Of a stretch of DNA of 20,898 nt, positions 8,301 to 14,273 are shown one piece after another; the first letter of the stretch is position 1; every line of letters starts with the position of its first letter. A program made the translations under genes and the position numbers. This DNA comes from a virus. Under the pieces are notes generated by a model. The model saw only the letters and a list, made by a program, of their open reading frames with translations. It did not search any database and was not told the origin of the DNA. The stretch spans positions 1 through 20,898 of IMG/VR virus record IMGVR_UViG_3300027777_000186; one strand, given 5' to 3'.

Positions 8301-8966
8301 TTAATTAGCAGCCATTGCAACCCAATTTGTACCATCGGATTGTAGTTGAACCCATTTACCAACAACAGCACTACCCGATTGAGGAAGGATAGTTGTATTA
8401 GGTGCAGAAATACCTGTAGCGCCTGTTATTGAGATAACATTTGATGTAGCGCTTACAATTACAGCAGGTGCGATAGCGTTCTTAATAGTTAACCATCTAC
8501 CTGGATACACTGACGGTGTTGGAAGTGTTAATGTGGTTGCAGCTGTTAGAATTAATGCATATGTTGTTGACGATACAACATATGCATTACCTGTTATAAA
8601 TGGTACGCTTGTGTAAATTGTCTGATTTACATTAAATGCTGTGTAAGCTGAGAGCTTATTAAAGCTAGAGTTATTACCTGAGAGGATATAGAATCCTGTT
8701 GGATTTGTTGTTGCATCATAAACAATATCACCAGTCTGCGCTGTATAGAGAAGATCAGAACTTGTAGCAGTAGCGTTAGCAATACCTGTGTACGTAGCGT
8801 AGAATTTAGACCCTGTACTAATACCGCCTGTCGAACTACCATCACCTACAAATAAGCGCTTGGAGTCTGTTGTATAACCAATCTCACCTTGATCAAGAAT
8901 TACTAGTTGACGGCTAGCGTCTGAACCTCTACGAACCTTGAGCTTAATAACTGATGCTGTTGCCAT
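8301..8966 (-). CDS. Phage fibre protein with Mtd-N-like N-terminus, 221 aa
   Basis: Residues 5-45 (IKLKVRRGSDASRQLV, LDQGEIGYTTDSKRLFVGDG) match the phage motif xIKLRRGxxxxW...LxxGEIGYxTDTxRxFxGDG found at the N-terminus of major-tropism-determinant and related fibre proteins, where it mediates virion attachment. The centre contains QTGDIVYDATTNPTGFYIL. The C-terminal domain (TTLTLPTPSVYPGRWLTIKN, then GKWVQLQSDGTNWVAMAAN) is a beta tip domain common in tail fibres. It is the first gene of the minus-strand fibre cluster and carries a perfect TATAAATA 6 nt before its ATG. Probably a short fibre or fibre adaptor; no hypervariable cassette or reverse transcriptase is seen here. Confidence 0.85.
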   Translation of the reverse strand: MATASVIKLKVRRGSDASRQLVILDQGEIGYTTDSKRLFVGDGSSTGGISTGSKFYATYTGIANATATSSDLLYTAQTGDIVYDATTNPTGFYILSGNNSSFNKLSAYTAFNVNQTIYTSVPFITGNAYVVSSTTYALILTAATTLTLPTPSVYPGRWLTIKNAIAPAVIVSATSNVISITGATGISAPNTTILPQSGSAVVGKWVQLQSDGTNWVAMAAN

Positions 8967-8972
8967 TAAGAT

Positions 8973-8980
8973 TATTTATA
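8973..8980 (-). promoter_or_regulatory. T4-late promoter, perfect TATAAATA
   Basis: On the minus strand TATAAATA, then ATCTTA, then the ATG at 8966. This is the exact T4 late -10 consensus, placed so that transcription would begin at the A of ATG. It heads the minus-strand fibre cluster, consistent with late expression of virion genes. Confidence 0.7.
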
Positions 8981-9015
8981 TTCCAATACGAATTATCAAT
9001 GTATTAAATATTATT

Positions 9016-9387
9016 ATGTCAAGATTAAAAGTTCTCTCAAAACATCTTAAAGATGTTTATCAAGGTAAGGCACCTACTGGTCAACTAAGAAGTTCAAAAT
9101 GGCCTACAGTTAGAAAGGCTCATCTCAAAGAACATCCAAAATGTGAAGTTTGTGGTTCAACTCTTCAGCTTGAAGTTCATCATATCGTCTCCTTTGCAAG
9201 AGATCCTGAAAAAGAGCTAGATCCTACAAATTTAATAACTTTATGCGAGAATAGTAATGACGGTGTTATCTGTCATCTTCTCTTCGGTCACCTTGGCAAC
9301 TATCAATACGTAAACCCTAGCGTTGTTGAAGACGCTAGGGTTTGGAACGAGAAGTTTAAGACTCGTGAAAAGTCTAGAAACAAATAA
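9016..9387 (+). CDS. HNH endonuclease-family protein, 123 aa
   Basis: Residues 29-92 carry the HNH signature: WPTVRKAHLKEHPKCEVCG (C43, C46), LEVHHIVSF (H55, H56), LDPTNLITLCE (N72, C77) and CHLLFGHLGNY (C86, H87, H92). The two CxxC/CxnC pairs would bind structural zinc, with His56, Asn72 and His87 as likely catalytic centre. The ending with CHLLFGHLGN is typical of one compact phage/bacterial HNH subgroup. ATG 9016 was chosen because the frame extended further upstream would overlap the divergent gene and lacks similarity. The role could be a free-standing nuclease in recombination, packaging or host DNA degradation. It lies just downstream of the fibre cluster but divergent from it, and a strong hairpin (9312-9343) lies inside its 3' end. 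Confidence 0.85.
   Translation: MSRLKVLSKHLKDVYQGKAPTGQLRSSKWPTVRKAHLKEHPKCEVCGSTLQLEVHHIVSFARDPEKELDPTNLITLCENSNDGVICHLLFGHLGNYQYVNPSVVEDARVWNEKFKTREKSRNK
9312..9343. repeat. 11-bp perfect inverted repeat inside the HNH gene
   Basis: AAACCCTAGCG (9312-9322) and CGCTAGGGTTT (9333-9343) are perfectly complementary with a 10-nt loop. The hairpin lies in the last 25 codons of the HNH gene and 48-79 nt beyond the end of the convergent minus-strand gene. No long U-tract follows on either strand. Confidence 0.85.
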
Positions 9388-9390
9388 AAC

Positions 9391-9591
9391 TTACCGATTT
9401 ACGTACTTACCAAACTTATCCTTGAGCTGGATAACGTACTTGCTAACAAAGCCCTCAAGAGCCTTATTACCGCCATCAAGGCCGTGATTCTTGACAATAG
9501 TAGCTAGCTCGTCCATATCGAGAATAGCTGAGAATGTATCAGCTTCTTTGTTGGTGTCGTTCTTAAGTGTGGTTTCGATTACGATTTTCAT
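9391..9591 (-). CDS. Hypothetical small protein, 66 aa
   Basis: Begins MKIVIETTLKNDTNKEADTF and ends KYVIQLKDKFGKYVNR. It appears to be a small alpha/beta protein with no transmembrane segment, cysteine or recognisable catalytic motif. It converges with the HNH gene (ends 4 bp apart) and diverges from the metallopeptidase-like gene, starting 18 bp from that gene's GTG. It uses more C and G at third positions than the A-rich genes at 13-16 kb. I do not recognise a family. Confidence 0.6.
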   Translation of the reverse strand: MKIVIETTLKNDTNKEADTFSAILDMDELATIVKNHGLDGGNKALEGFVSKYVIQLKDKFGKYVNR

Positions 9592-9609
9592 GTTGATTAA
9601 ATAATTTAT

Positions 9610-9948
9610 GTGGAAAACTCATTATTGCAACCAAATATACAAAATATTATTGAGTTTCTGCGTTCCAAGCCTCCGCATTTCTTCCAATTTAAGAGAATAC
9701 ACGGTCGTACAACAGGTATCTTTAAAGGTGATCATATTGAATTAGATTATAGAAAGGATTTAATTCAAACTATTCTTCATGAGTGTTTACATGCTATTAG
9801 ACCAGATTTATCTGAAACAAAAGTTATTGCTACAGAGAAGCAATTGATGAGAGTTATTACAAATATAGAAGTAGCTACAGTACTTTCAATTATTTCAAAG
9901 AAGATTTTATCTACAGAGAAACATCAGAGTTATCTACAAAGAGAATAG
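9610..9948 (+). CDS. Putative zinc metallopeptidase-like protein (HExxH), 112 aa
   Basis: The core is LIQTILHECLHAIRPDLSET with HECLH at residues 57-61, the HExxH zinc motif. It is followed by Glu69 and Glu76 (SETKVIATEK), one of which could be the third ligand. The upstream IFKGDHIELDYRKDL (about 37-51) resembles the strand before the active helix in compact SprT-like/phage metallopeptidase families. The start is GTG at 9610; the ATG overlapping it at 9608 is in another frame. TAAATA lies 6 nt before the GTG but with a poor -35. Substrate is unknown; a role in protein turnover or virion maturation would be speculation. The small size and lack of a signal peptide point to cytoplasm. Confidence 0.65.
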   Translation: MENSLLQPNIQNIIEFLRSKPPHFFQFKRIHGRTTGIFKGDHIELDYRKDLIQTILHECLHAIRPDLSETKVIATEKQLMRVITNIEVATVLSIISKKILSTEKHQSYLQRE

Positions 9949-9950
9949 AC

Positions 9951-9985
9951 TTGCATCTTTCTAATCTTTGTCTTAATATAGGGGT
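9951..9985 (+). promoter_or_regulatory. Sigma-70 promoter with +1 at ATG (gene 9986)
   Basis: -35 TTGCAT (9951), 17-bp spacer, -10 TAATAT (9974), AGGGGT, ATG. The -10 to ATG gap is 6 nt, so +1 falls on the start codon. Confidence 0.6.
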
Positions 9986-10186
9986 ATGAAGATTGATTTA
10001 GATGGTGAAACAGCTGACAGGATAACATACCTTACACTCAAGGAACACGCTTCCATGCTTAAAAAGTCCATTAAGGATTTAAAGAATAAGTCAACACTTA
10101 GACCTGTCGAGCAAGAGGACCTTACAACAAGTATTCAGGATCTAGCTGCAATTAATCAGGTTATTAATCTGTTTAGTATAAAATGA
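9986..10186 (+). CDS. Small helical phage protein, 66 aa
   Basis: Begins MKIDLDGETADRITYLTLKE and continues HASMLKKSIKDLKNKSTLRP, then VEQEDLTTSIQDLAAINQVI. The layout (LTLKEHxxxLKxxI, a short polar linker with a Pro, then a second helix ending IxxVINLF) matches a type of small two-helix protein frequent in phage genomes and of unknown function. It has its own leaderless-type promoter and overlaps the next gene by 4 bp (ATGA), so the two form an operon with coupled translation. Confidence 0.7.
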   Translation: MKIDLDGETADRITYLTLKEHASMLKKSIKDLKNKSTLRPVEQEDLTTSIQDLAAINQVINLFSIK

Positions 10187-10599
10187 GAGAGCAGACTATA
10201 TTTGAGCTTATCGTTAAGGACGGTAGGTACAGACTTAGATTAAATCAATCACCTAAGATTGAAAAGAATTTGATACCCTTTATTGTTCGTCCTAAGGAGC
10301 CATATAGGATCAAAAAGATTCAACTTGGTAAGTTTATTCTAGAGTTGTTTGATATGAACCTTAAGAGTCAAACAATGTATGACGCTATCGAAGCGATGAA
10401 AGAGCAAGATGCCTTTATGAACGAGCAAAAAGGTCAGGATGAACCTAAGCCTAAAGTTATGATGTCTATTGAAACATATGAACATATGCAAAATGACCCT
10501 GAGAAGGCTCGTGAGATCTGTAGCCGTATCTTCTCTAACGTTGAAGATCCAGATAAGAAGGCAATCAACGATCTAACAAATTTTCTTAAAAAGTGGTAA
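10183..10599 (+). CDS. Hypothetical protein, 138 aa
   Basis: ATG overlaps the preceding stop (ATGA). The N-terminal half (FELIVKDGRYRLRLNQSP, then PFIVRPKEPYRIKKIQLGKF) looks like a small beta domain. The C-terminal half is charged and helical (AIEAMKEQDAFMNEQKGQDE, ICSRIFSNVEDPDKKAIND). It has no transmembrane segment, one cysteine and no catalytic motif I can recognise. Second gene of the operon started at 9986; a new promoter follows its stop by about 10 bp. Confidence 0.7.
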   Translation: MREQTIFELIVKDGRYRLRLNQSPKIEKNLIPFIVRPKEPYRIKKIQLGKFILELFDMNLKSQTMYDAIEAMKEQDAFMNEQKGQDEPKPKVMMSIETYEHMQNDPEKAREICSRIFSNVEDPDKKAINDLTNFLKKW

Positions 10600-10609
10600 A
10601 AGTTATTGC

Positions 10610-10638
10610 TTGCGTTCCTTTTTAGATTAAATTATTAT
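10610..10638 (+). promoter_or_regulatory. Sigma-70 promoter with a true leader (gene 10682)
   Basis: -35 TTGCGT (10610), 17-bp spacer, -10 TATTAT (10633). Predicted +1 is near 10645, leaving a leader of about 37 nt before ATG 10682. This is the one strong sigma-70 promoter in the set that does not abut its start codon, a useful contrast. Confidence 0.55.
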
Positions 10639-10681
10639 AGAGTTCTAACCTGAAGTACAAAACCAATAAAGTAAAAAATAA

Positions 10682-10996
10682 ATGACAATCAAAGAATATC
10701 TAGAAGAGTTTTTCTCCAAAGATGAAAACCCGTTTAGTGAAATCGAAGTCTATCATCTTTCTGTTCAAGGAAAGGGGGAAGTAACCGTAGAGTATAACAC
10801 AACATCAGATAGAGCTGATATCATTCATACTGATGTAAAGCGATATTCTAATTACTATACAGCAGAGAATAGTAAGGAGCTTAAGGATACGATGGAGTAT
10901 TGCTTCGGTCTGCTTGTATCAGATAAGCAATGGAATCAAGGTGTTGGACGGGTACCTGTTCTCGTTGACGACGATATTGATGTAGATGAGTTTTAA
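10682..10996 (+). CDS. Hypothetical acidic protein, 104 aa
   Basis: An acidic protein beginning MTIKEYLEEFFSKDENPF, with central strands (GEVTVEYNTTSDRADIIHTD) and ending VLVDDDIDVDEF. No motif, signal peptide or membrane segment is seen. It is preceded by an AT-rich leader without a clear Shine-Dalgarno sequence. The acidic tail and small size would suit a DNA-mimic or protein-binding regulator, but nothing in the sequence proves this. Confidence 0.65.
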   Translation: MTIKEYLEEFFSKDENPFSEIEVYHLSVQGKGEVTVEYNTTSDRADIIHTDVKRYSNYYTAENSKELKDTMEYCFGLLVSDKQWNQGVGRVPVLVDDDIDVDEF

Positions 10997-11085
10997 TCCT
11001 CGTCGTTAAAGTGATTGTGCAAGGTAGCTAACACTAGTAAAATAGTCATATCAACTATTATAGAAATATAGGATTGTCCAAGCAT

Positions 11086-11346
11086 ATGAAGATTTATTCT
11101 CTAATACTTGTAATTTCTAGTTTTTTATTGCTTGGTTGTTTTACCGTACCAGGAAATGATCGAATAGTAACTATTAGATATATCCCTGATCAACACTTTA
11201 ATTATATTCATCCATTGAATAGACCTATTGATCAGGTTGAATATATACCAGCCAATCAATCATTTCACTCTAAACTAAATTATATCAACGAATGTATGAT
11301 TAACTATAGCTGGGGTAGGGGTTGGAATAATCGTCAGGATTTTTAA
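11086..11346 (+). CDS. Small lipoprotein, 86 aa
   Basis: ATG 11086 starts a classic lipoprotein signal: MKIY, then a hydrophobic stretch SLILVISSFL, then lipobox LLGC with Cys18. An in-frame TTG at 11074 is possible but would add four residues before the signal. AGGA lies about 12 nt upstream of the ATG. The mature part (about 68 residues) is rich in Asn, Tyr and Ile (VTIRYIPDQHFNYIHPLNRP) and ends WGRGWNNRQDF. It is probably anchored to the inner or outer membrane. An outer-membrane spanin or superinfection-exclusion protein are possibilities, but no lysis genes are adjacent, so the role is open. Confidence 0.7.
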   Translation: MKIYSLILVISSFLLLGCFTVPGNDRIVTIRYIPDQHFNYIHPLNRPIDQVEYIPANQSFHSKLNYINECMINYSWGRGWNNRQDF

Positions 11347-11377
11347 AAATTAACACACAAAAACATATATATTATAA

Positions 11378-11566
11378 ATGACAAAAAAGAAATTAAAGGG
11401 TCTTCTTATAGATCAATTACAAGTAACTCTTGAGGAATATAAGGAAGAGATTTTGGATACCCTCGCTATTGAAGCAACTGAGGTTGATGAAGATGGTGAG
11501 TCGGTCACTCCAGAGCTCGACTTGCTTGAAGAGGTTTGGGACGATGTCCTATCAAGTATTTTTTAA
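11378..11566 (+). CDS. Hypothetical very acidic protein, 62 aa
   Basis: A basic start (MTKKKLKGL) is followed by a strongly acidic, leucine-rich helix (EEYKEEILDTLAIEATEVDE, LDLLEEVWDDVLSSIF). No motif is recognised. The upstream sequence TATATA lies 6 nt before the ATG with a poor -35 (TTAAAA) 17 bp further up, so it weakly fits the leaderless geometry of its neighbours. The next gene starts 1 nt after its stop. Confidence 0.6.
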   Translation: MTKKKLKGLLIDQLQVTLEEYKEEILDTLAIEATEVDEDGESVTPELDLLEEVWDDVLSSIF

Positions 11567-11567
11567 G

Positions 11568-11723
11568 ATGTCCTTTAAGCTAGCTTATTTTATAGTTCGG
11601 GCAGGTAAATTCTTTTGTAAGAAGAATAGCTATAGATATTATCGCTTAACATATCTATTGGAAGATATTTATAGTGAGATGTATGTTTATAATATCTCCA
11701 AGCAGATGGAAAGAAGCTGGTAG
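11568..11723 (+). CDS. Hypothetical basic, aromatic-rich miniprotein, 51 aa
   Basis: ATG 11568 follows the upstream stop by 1 nt. The product, MSFKLAYFIVRAGKFFCKKN then SYRYYRLTYLLEDIYSEMYV and a Lys/Glu/Arg end, is basic and rich in Tyr and Phe. It may be amphipathic and membrane-associated. The frame is open further upstream (to 11430) but that part lies wholly inside the acidic gene, so the short start is preferred. Translation is probably coupled to the gene before it. Confidence 0.5.
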   Translation: MSFKLAYFIVRAGKFFCKKNSYRYYRLTYLLEDIYSEMYVYNISKQMERSW

Positions 11724-11751
11724 TTCCTTCTAATCTACCTATACTGATAGT
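11717..11751 (+). promoter_or_regulatory. Sigma-70-like promoter with +1 at ATG (gene 11752)
   Basis: Weak -35 CTGGTA (11717), 17-bp spacer, -10 TATACT (11740), GATAGT, ATG. Geometry is identical to the other promoters in the array. Confidence 0.5.
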
Positions 11752-11904
11752 ATGGAAAATAAAACTTATGAAAACGCTTTATTAAACCCACAGGTCGTTG
11801 CTGAATTCGAAGCTCTGCATATGGACATTGCGGACCTTAAGGAGAAGATTGCAAGTCTTCAAATCGTTGTAGCTTCACTTATTAGGGAGGATAAAAATGC
11901 TTAA
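11752..11904 (+). CDS. Hypothetical helical protein, 50 aa
   Basis: ATG 11752 follows a leaderless-type promoter. The product starts MENKTYENALLNPQVVAEF and continues with a heptad-like helix (LHMDIADLKEKIASLQIVV, then ASLIRED). It looks like a short coiled coil that may oligomerise. Its last 8 bases overlap the start of the next gene, and its 3' end supplies that gene's GGGAGG ribosome-binding site, so the two are an operon. Confidence 0.6.
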   Translation: MENKTYENALLNPQVVAEFEALHMDIADLKEKIASLQIVVASLIREDKNA

Positions 11905-12151
11905 GCGTGACTTATGGACTAATGATGAAGTCATTGATATTATCGAGGGCCATATGGTACCGATTAAAATGGATGACGCAAAGAATTGGTCTCAAGAAAG
12001 GTATGATGTTGCTGTAGACTGGAATACATCACTTCAAACAGCTGCATCGAATTTTTACGAATTCAAAGCCAGTCCAGATGCTTGGGTAGCTAAAGCCTAT
12101 GATACTGAAACTAAACAGATTGTAGTTATTAGTAAGCCTCTTCCGCAATAA
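11897..12151 (+). CDS. Hypothetical protein, 84 aa, with conserved C-terminal QIVVISKPLPQ
   Basis: GGGAGG lies 7 nt upstream of the ATG, one of the clear Shine-Dalgarno sites here, as expected for an internal operon gene. The protein is MLKRDLWTNDEVIDIIEG..., with Trp-containing segments (DDAKNWSQERYDVAVDWNTS, ASPDAWVAKAYDT) and the end YDTETKQIVVISKPLPQ. That end recurs (12 of 17 residues) in another reading frame at 20238-20291, where the rest of the gene is missing. No family recognised; soluble, probably alpha/beta. Confidence 0.65.
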   Translation: MLKRDLWTNDEVIDIIEGHMVPIKMDDAKNWSQERYDVAVDWNTSLQTAASNFYEFKASPDAWVAKAYDTETKQIVVISKPLPQ

Positions 12152-12310
12152 ATGAAACACATTTGGAGACTATGGTGTAAAGCTCTAGGTGACAAAGCAG
12201 GTAAACATAATCAAGAGGCTGATATTGTAGCTCTTATCCGTACTCTTATTGTACTTGTTTATATCATTACTAATTTGTTTATTATTGCAGGTATTGTTCA
12301 TCATTGGTAA
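12152..12310 (+). CDS. Single-pass membrane miniprotein, 52 aa
   Basis: ATG 12152 follows the preceding stop directly (TAAATG). The basic, polar N-terminus (MKHIWRLWCKALGDKAGKHN) precedes one clear transmembrane helix at about residues 27-49 (IVALIRTLIVLVYIITNLFI) and a short tail ending HHW. The positive charges before the helix predict the N-terminus inside. Third gene of the 11752 operon; small membrane proteins in phage early regions often alter the host envelope, but no function can be assigned. Confidence 0.6.
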   Translation: MKHIWRLWCKALGDKAGKHNQEADIVALIRTLIVLVYIITNLFIIAGIVHHW

Positions 12311-12317
12311 AATTTTC

Positions 12318-12352
12318 TTGTACGTTCCTGAATTTGAATCTATATTAATAGT
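12318..12352 (+). promoter_or_regulatory. Sigma-70 promoter with +1 at ATG (gene 12353)
   Basis: -35 TTGTAC (12318), 17-bp spacer, -10 TATATT (12341), AATAGT, ATG. Confidence 0.6.
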
Positions 12353-12565
12353 ATGAAGAATAAAGCAAAGCTCAATGAAGAGTACGATGCAATTGTTACT
12401 GAATACGAAGTAGAGCTCTTCGGAGCGTACGAAGGGAAGTATGATGTGGTGTACTTTGAGTCTTTTGAGCCTAAAATGTACGTCACCGTAGGTTCAGCAA
12501 AAGTGGTTTACATTACTAATCGAGACATTATTGACCTAATCAAAGAAGCTATTAACAATATCTAA
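12353..12565 (+). CDS. Hypothetical acidic protein, 70 aa
   Basis: Begins MKNKAKLNEEYDAIVTEYEV, then ELFGAYEGKYDVVYFESFEP, and ends with a helix, RDIIDLIKEAINNI. It reads as a small beta sheet plus C-terminal helix, acidic, without cysteine or membrane segment. The start MKNK is shared with the genes at 13637, 19407 and 20333. It is followed by a long inverted repeat (12580-12655) that may end its transcript. Confidence 0.6.
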   Translation: MKNKAKLNEEYDAIVTEYEVELFGAYEGKYDVVYFESFEPKMYVTVGSAKVVYITNRDIIDLIKEAINNI

Positions 12566-12579
12566 TCATGGGAGCATAT

Positions 12580-12655
12580 GTCTCCAGGTGCTCTTTTCGT
12601 ATACATCCTACGAGTTGTGTGATCATTCATTGCAGAAGATACAGCACCTGGAGAC
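12580..12655. repeat. 13-bp perfect inverted repeat around a 50-nt loop; candidate terminator or small RNA
   Basis: GTCTCCAGGTGCT (12580-12592) and AGCACCTGGAGAC (12643-12655) are perfectly complementary. CTTTTTC follows the right arm. The loop could hold a small second hairpin (CGTA...TACG near 12598-12612). The stem lies between genes 12353 and 12699, in the longest gene-free stretch of the early region (about 130 bp). It reads either as a terminator with an unusually long loop or as a structured RNA. Confidence 0.65.
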
Positions 12656-12663
12656 CTTTTTCA

Positions 12664-12698
12664 TTGCCGGTTTACACTTTTGCATATAGAATAAGATT
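12664..12698 (+). promoter_or_regulatory. Sigma-70 promoter with +1 at ATG (gene 12699)
   Basis: -35 TTGCCG (12664), 17-bp spacer ending GCATA, -10 TAGAAT (12687), AAGATT, ATG. The -10 and following hexamer are identical to those before 15347 and 15831. Confidence 0.65.
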
Positions 12699-12887
12699 AT
12701 GAACGAAACACCTCATTCAATAGCTCTCTGGTGTGATGATCAAGAGGAGAAGATTAAAGCTCTTCAAGACATTTGCTTAGATAATCCTCTGGACCAAGAA
12801 GCAAAAGAGATCTTAACAAGGCTAACCCAGATCCAAGAAGAGATAGAGATGTTGTTTAAAGATTGCAAGAAGGGATTGTTTGCTTGA
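12699..12887 (+). CDS. Hypothetical helical protein, 62 aa
   Basis: Begins MNETPHSIALWCDDQEEKIK, then ALQDICLDNPLDQEAKEILT and a final amphipathic helix (RLTQIQEEIEMLFKDCKKGL). It appears all-helical with three scattered Cys. No family recognised. Its TGA stop is part of the -35 box of the next promoter (TTGACC). Confidence 0.6.
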   Translation: MNETPHSIALWCDDQEEKIKALQDICLDNPLDQEAKEILTRLTQIQEEIEMLFKDCKKGLFA

Positions 12888-12918
12888 CCTGTCCACAGTT
12901 TGATTATAGACTCATAAC
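12884..12918 (+). promoter_or_regulatory. Sigma-70 promoter with +1 at ATG (gene 12919)
   Basis: -35 TTGACC (12884, containing the upstream TGA stop), 17-bp spacer, -10 TAGACT (12907), CATAAC, ATG. Confidence 0.65.
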
Positions 12919-13158
12919 ATGAAGCTCTTACCCACCCTTAAAGGCTATGTTGATGGCTGTATACCAGAAGCAGACATCCTTAAAGTCCTATCAGAAGATC
13001 AGATCCCTTTGTGGGAGAATTATATGAGAGGAAAGACCATAACTCAAATTGGCTTTGATGATTGGGGAATTTGGGAGACTGATTATAGTTCATTCAAGAG
13101 ACATATGGATAACCTTTATCTGAAGGAACTAGAGAATGAAGTTGACACCTCCTCCTAA
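12919..13158 (+). CDS. Hypothetical protein, 79 aa
   Basis: Begins MKLLPTLKGYVDGCIPEADI and has a Trp-rich middle (IPLWENYMRGKTITQIGFDD, WGIWETDYSSFKRHMDNLYL). It ends ELENEVDTSS, where the codons for the last residues are contributed by the next promoter's -35 and spacer; the gene ending at 15812 has the same LDTSS-type end for the same reason. Small, soluble, no known motif. Confidence 0.6.
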   Translation: MKLLPTLKGYVDGCIPEADILKVLSEDQIPLWENYMRGKTITQIGFDDWGIWETDYSSFKRHMDNLYLKELENEVDTSS

Positions 13159-13176
13159 AGCATATAGACTGTAAAA
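13142..13176 (+). promoter_or_regulatory. Class-A leaderless promoter (gene 13177)
   Basis: -35 TTGACA (13142), spacer CCTCCTCCTAAAGCATA, -10 TAGACT (13165), GTAAAA, ATG. The upstream gene ends inside the spacer. Confidence 0.75.
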
Positions 13177-13605
13177 ATGATTGGATACCAAGATAAGATA
13201 AATCAAATCCTTAGAGGAGCAGAAACTATAAAGAACTCAAAAGATACTAAAATGAATGAAACAGATGAAAATGGTAGATTAGTTAAGAAATGGGATGTAA
13301 AAGATGTTGAAGAATTAAAGAGTTTAGTAGAAGAGATTGTAAACAAGTACAATGAACTCGAATTTTTAAAACAACTACATGTTAGCGAATTGTCATTATT
13401 TGTTGAAGATGTTAAAAATTTAAAAGAGATAATAAATCAGAAGCTAATCCAAAGAACAGAGTTGTTGACAATTGCTGAAGAGATGGCTGAAGTTATTATT
13501 GATAATGGAGCATCTGTAAAGGATGCTATACCAATTGATAAGTTAGATGAATTCTATAAGAAGTGGAACATTGGAGAACCCTTTGTGAGAGATTATAGTG
13601 CTTGA
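13177..13605 (+). CDS. Hypothetical coiled-coil-like protein, 142 aa
   Basis: A charged, helical protein (MIGYQDKINQILRGAETIKN, then WDVKDVEELKSLVEEIVNKY, then ISELSL-like and VKNLKEIINQKLIQRTELL). The C-terminal part contains DNGASVKDAIPIDKLDEFYK. Heptad-like Leu/Ile spacing between about residues 45 and 105 suggests a coiled coil. The coding sequence is notably A-rich compared with genes before 12 kb. It has its own class-A promoter, and its TGA stop forms part of the next -35. No family recognised. Confidence 0.65.
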   Translation: MIGYQDKINQILRGAETIKNSKDTKMNETDENGRLVKKWDVKDVEELKSLVEEIVNKYNELEFLKQLHVSELSLFVEDVKNLKEIINQKLIQRTELLTIAEEMAEVIIDNGASVKDAIPIDKLDEFYKKWNIGEPFVRDYSA

Positions 13606-13636
13606 AGTGTCCTAAAGAATCATATATACTAAGAGT
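13602..13636 (+). promoter_or_regulatory. Leaderless promoter, class-A variant (gene 13637)
   Basis: -35 TTGAAG (13602, containing the upstream TGA stop), 17-bp spacer with TGTCCTAAAG and ending TCATA, -10 TATACT (13625), AAGAGT, ATG. Confidence 0.65.
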
Positions 13637-14272
13637 ATGAAGAATAAGAAAAAGGAATTTAAGAAGGTGACTATAACTTTTGATGAAAGGCATTTACCTG
13701 TAATCAATAGAGCATTGGAATGTTACATGAGACTTCGTAGTGGTCAGATTGGTATGGCTATGGATGAAGTATATTCTGATAAGCAATCTAAGATGTTAAA
13801 GGATGAAAACTATAGTCATTACAATGACAATAAGGATATTGAGAAGCTTATTAGATCTGTATACTTCAAAGACCTTGATAGCCCTAATGCAGCTTGGGGA
13901 ATTGGTCAGTATGGACATGGTGGTGAAGAAGCCTATATGATCTCAAAGACTCTTAGACAGTATATGGCATATGAAAGAAATGATGGCTATTCTGGTACTG
14001 GAAGAGACTTTGATACAACTTGGGGATCTTATTCAGATGTTCCTAATCCAGTTGTAGAAGGTTTTAGTACTAGGAAGTTCTTTAAGGCTCCAAAGAATAT
14101 TCAAAAGAAGCTAGAAGATTTGATTGAGGTTGGAGACTTCAAAGGTGCTTTTGATCTCATTGATAAGAAGTTTAAAACTCTTCCTAGAGGTGACAAGTAT
14201 GAGATTTCATTCAGTGGAAATGATTGGGGAGTATTTGTAACAGCACCAAGAAAGAAAGAGGAGGGCTGGTAA
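13637..14272 (+). CDS. Conserved-type phage protein of unknown function, 211 aa
   Basis: N-terminal KKVTITFDERHLPVINRALE, then CYMRLRSGQIGMAMDEVYSD: a strand-helix start with an ALExYxRLxxGQ motif that I associate with a hypothetical phage protein type. A Gly/Tyr-rich middle follows (AAWGIGQYGHGGEEAYMISK, then TGRDFDTTWGSYSDVPNP), then a helical and beta end. No catalytic residues are certain. It is the first gene of a probable operon with 14274 and 14653: the next ATG is 2 bp after its stop and AGGAGG within its last codons serves as the next ribosome-binding site. Confidence 0.7.
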   Translation: MKNKKKEFKKVTITFDERHLPVINRALECYMRLRSGQIGMAMDEVYSDKQSKMLKDENYSHYNDNKDIEKLIRSVYFKDLDSPNAAWGIGQYGHGGEEAYMISKTLRQYMAYERNDGYSGTGRDFDTTWGSYSDVPNPVVEGFSTRKFFKAPKNIQKKLEDLIEVGDFKGAFDLIDKKFKTLPRGDKYEISFSGNDWGVFVTAPRKKEEGW

Positions 14273-14273
14273 T

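Noticed and set aside
8301-8966. Possible diversity-generating retroelement target (Mtd-like N-terminus)
   Set aside because: No reverse transcriptase, template repeat or adenine-specific variable repeat is seen in the window; only the attachment domain is similar.
11430-11723. 97-codon frame extending the 11568 gene upstream
   Set aside because: The added part lies wholly inside the acidic 11378 gene; ATG 11568 directly after its stop fits the operon spacing.
12568-12702. 44-codon plus-strand ORF across the inverted repeat
   Set aside because: It runs through the inverted repeat and the promoter of gene 12699 and has no start signal; structure explains the region better.
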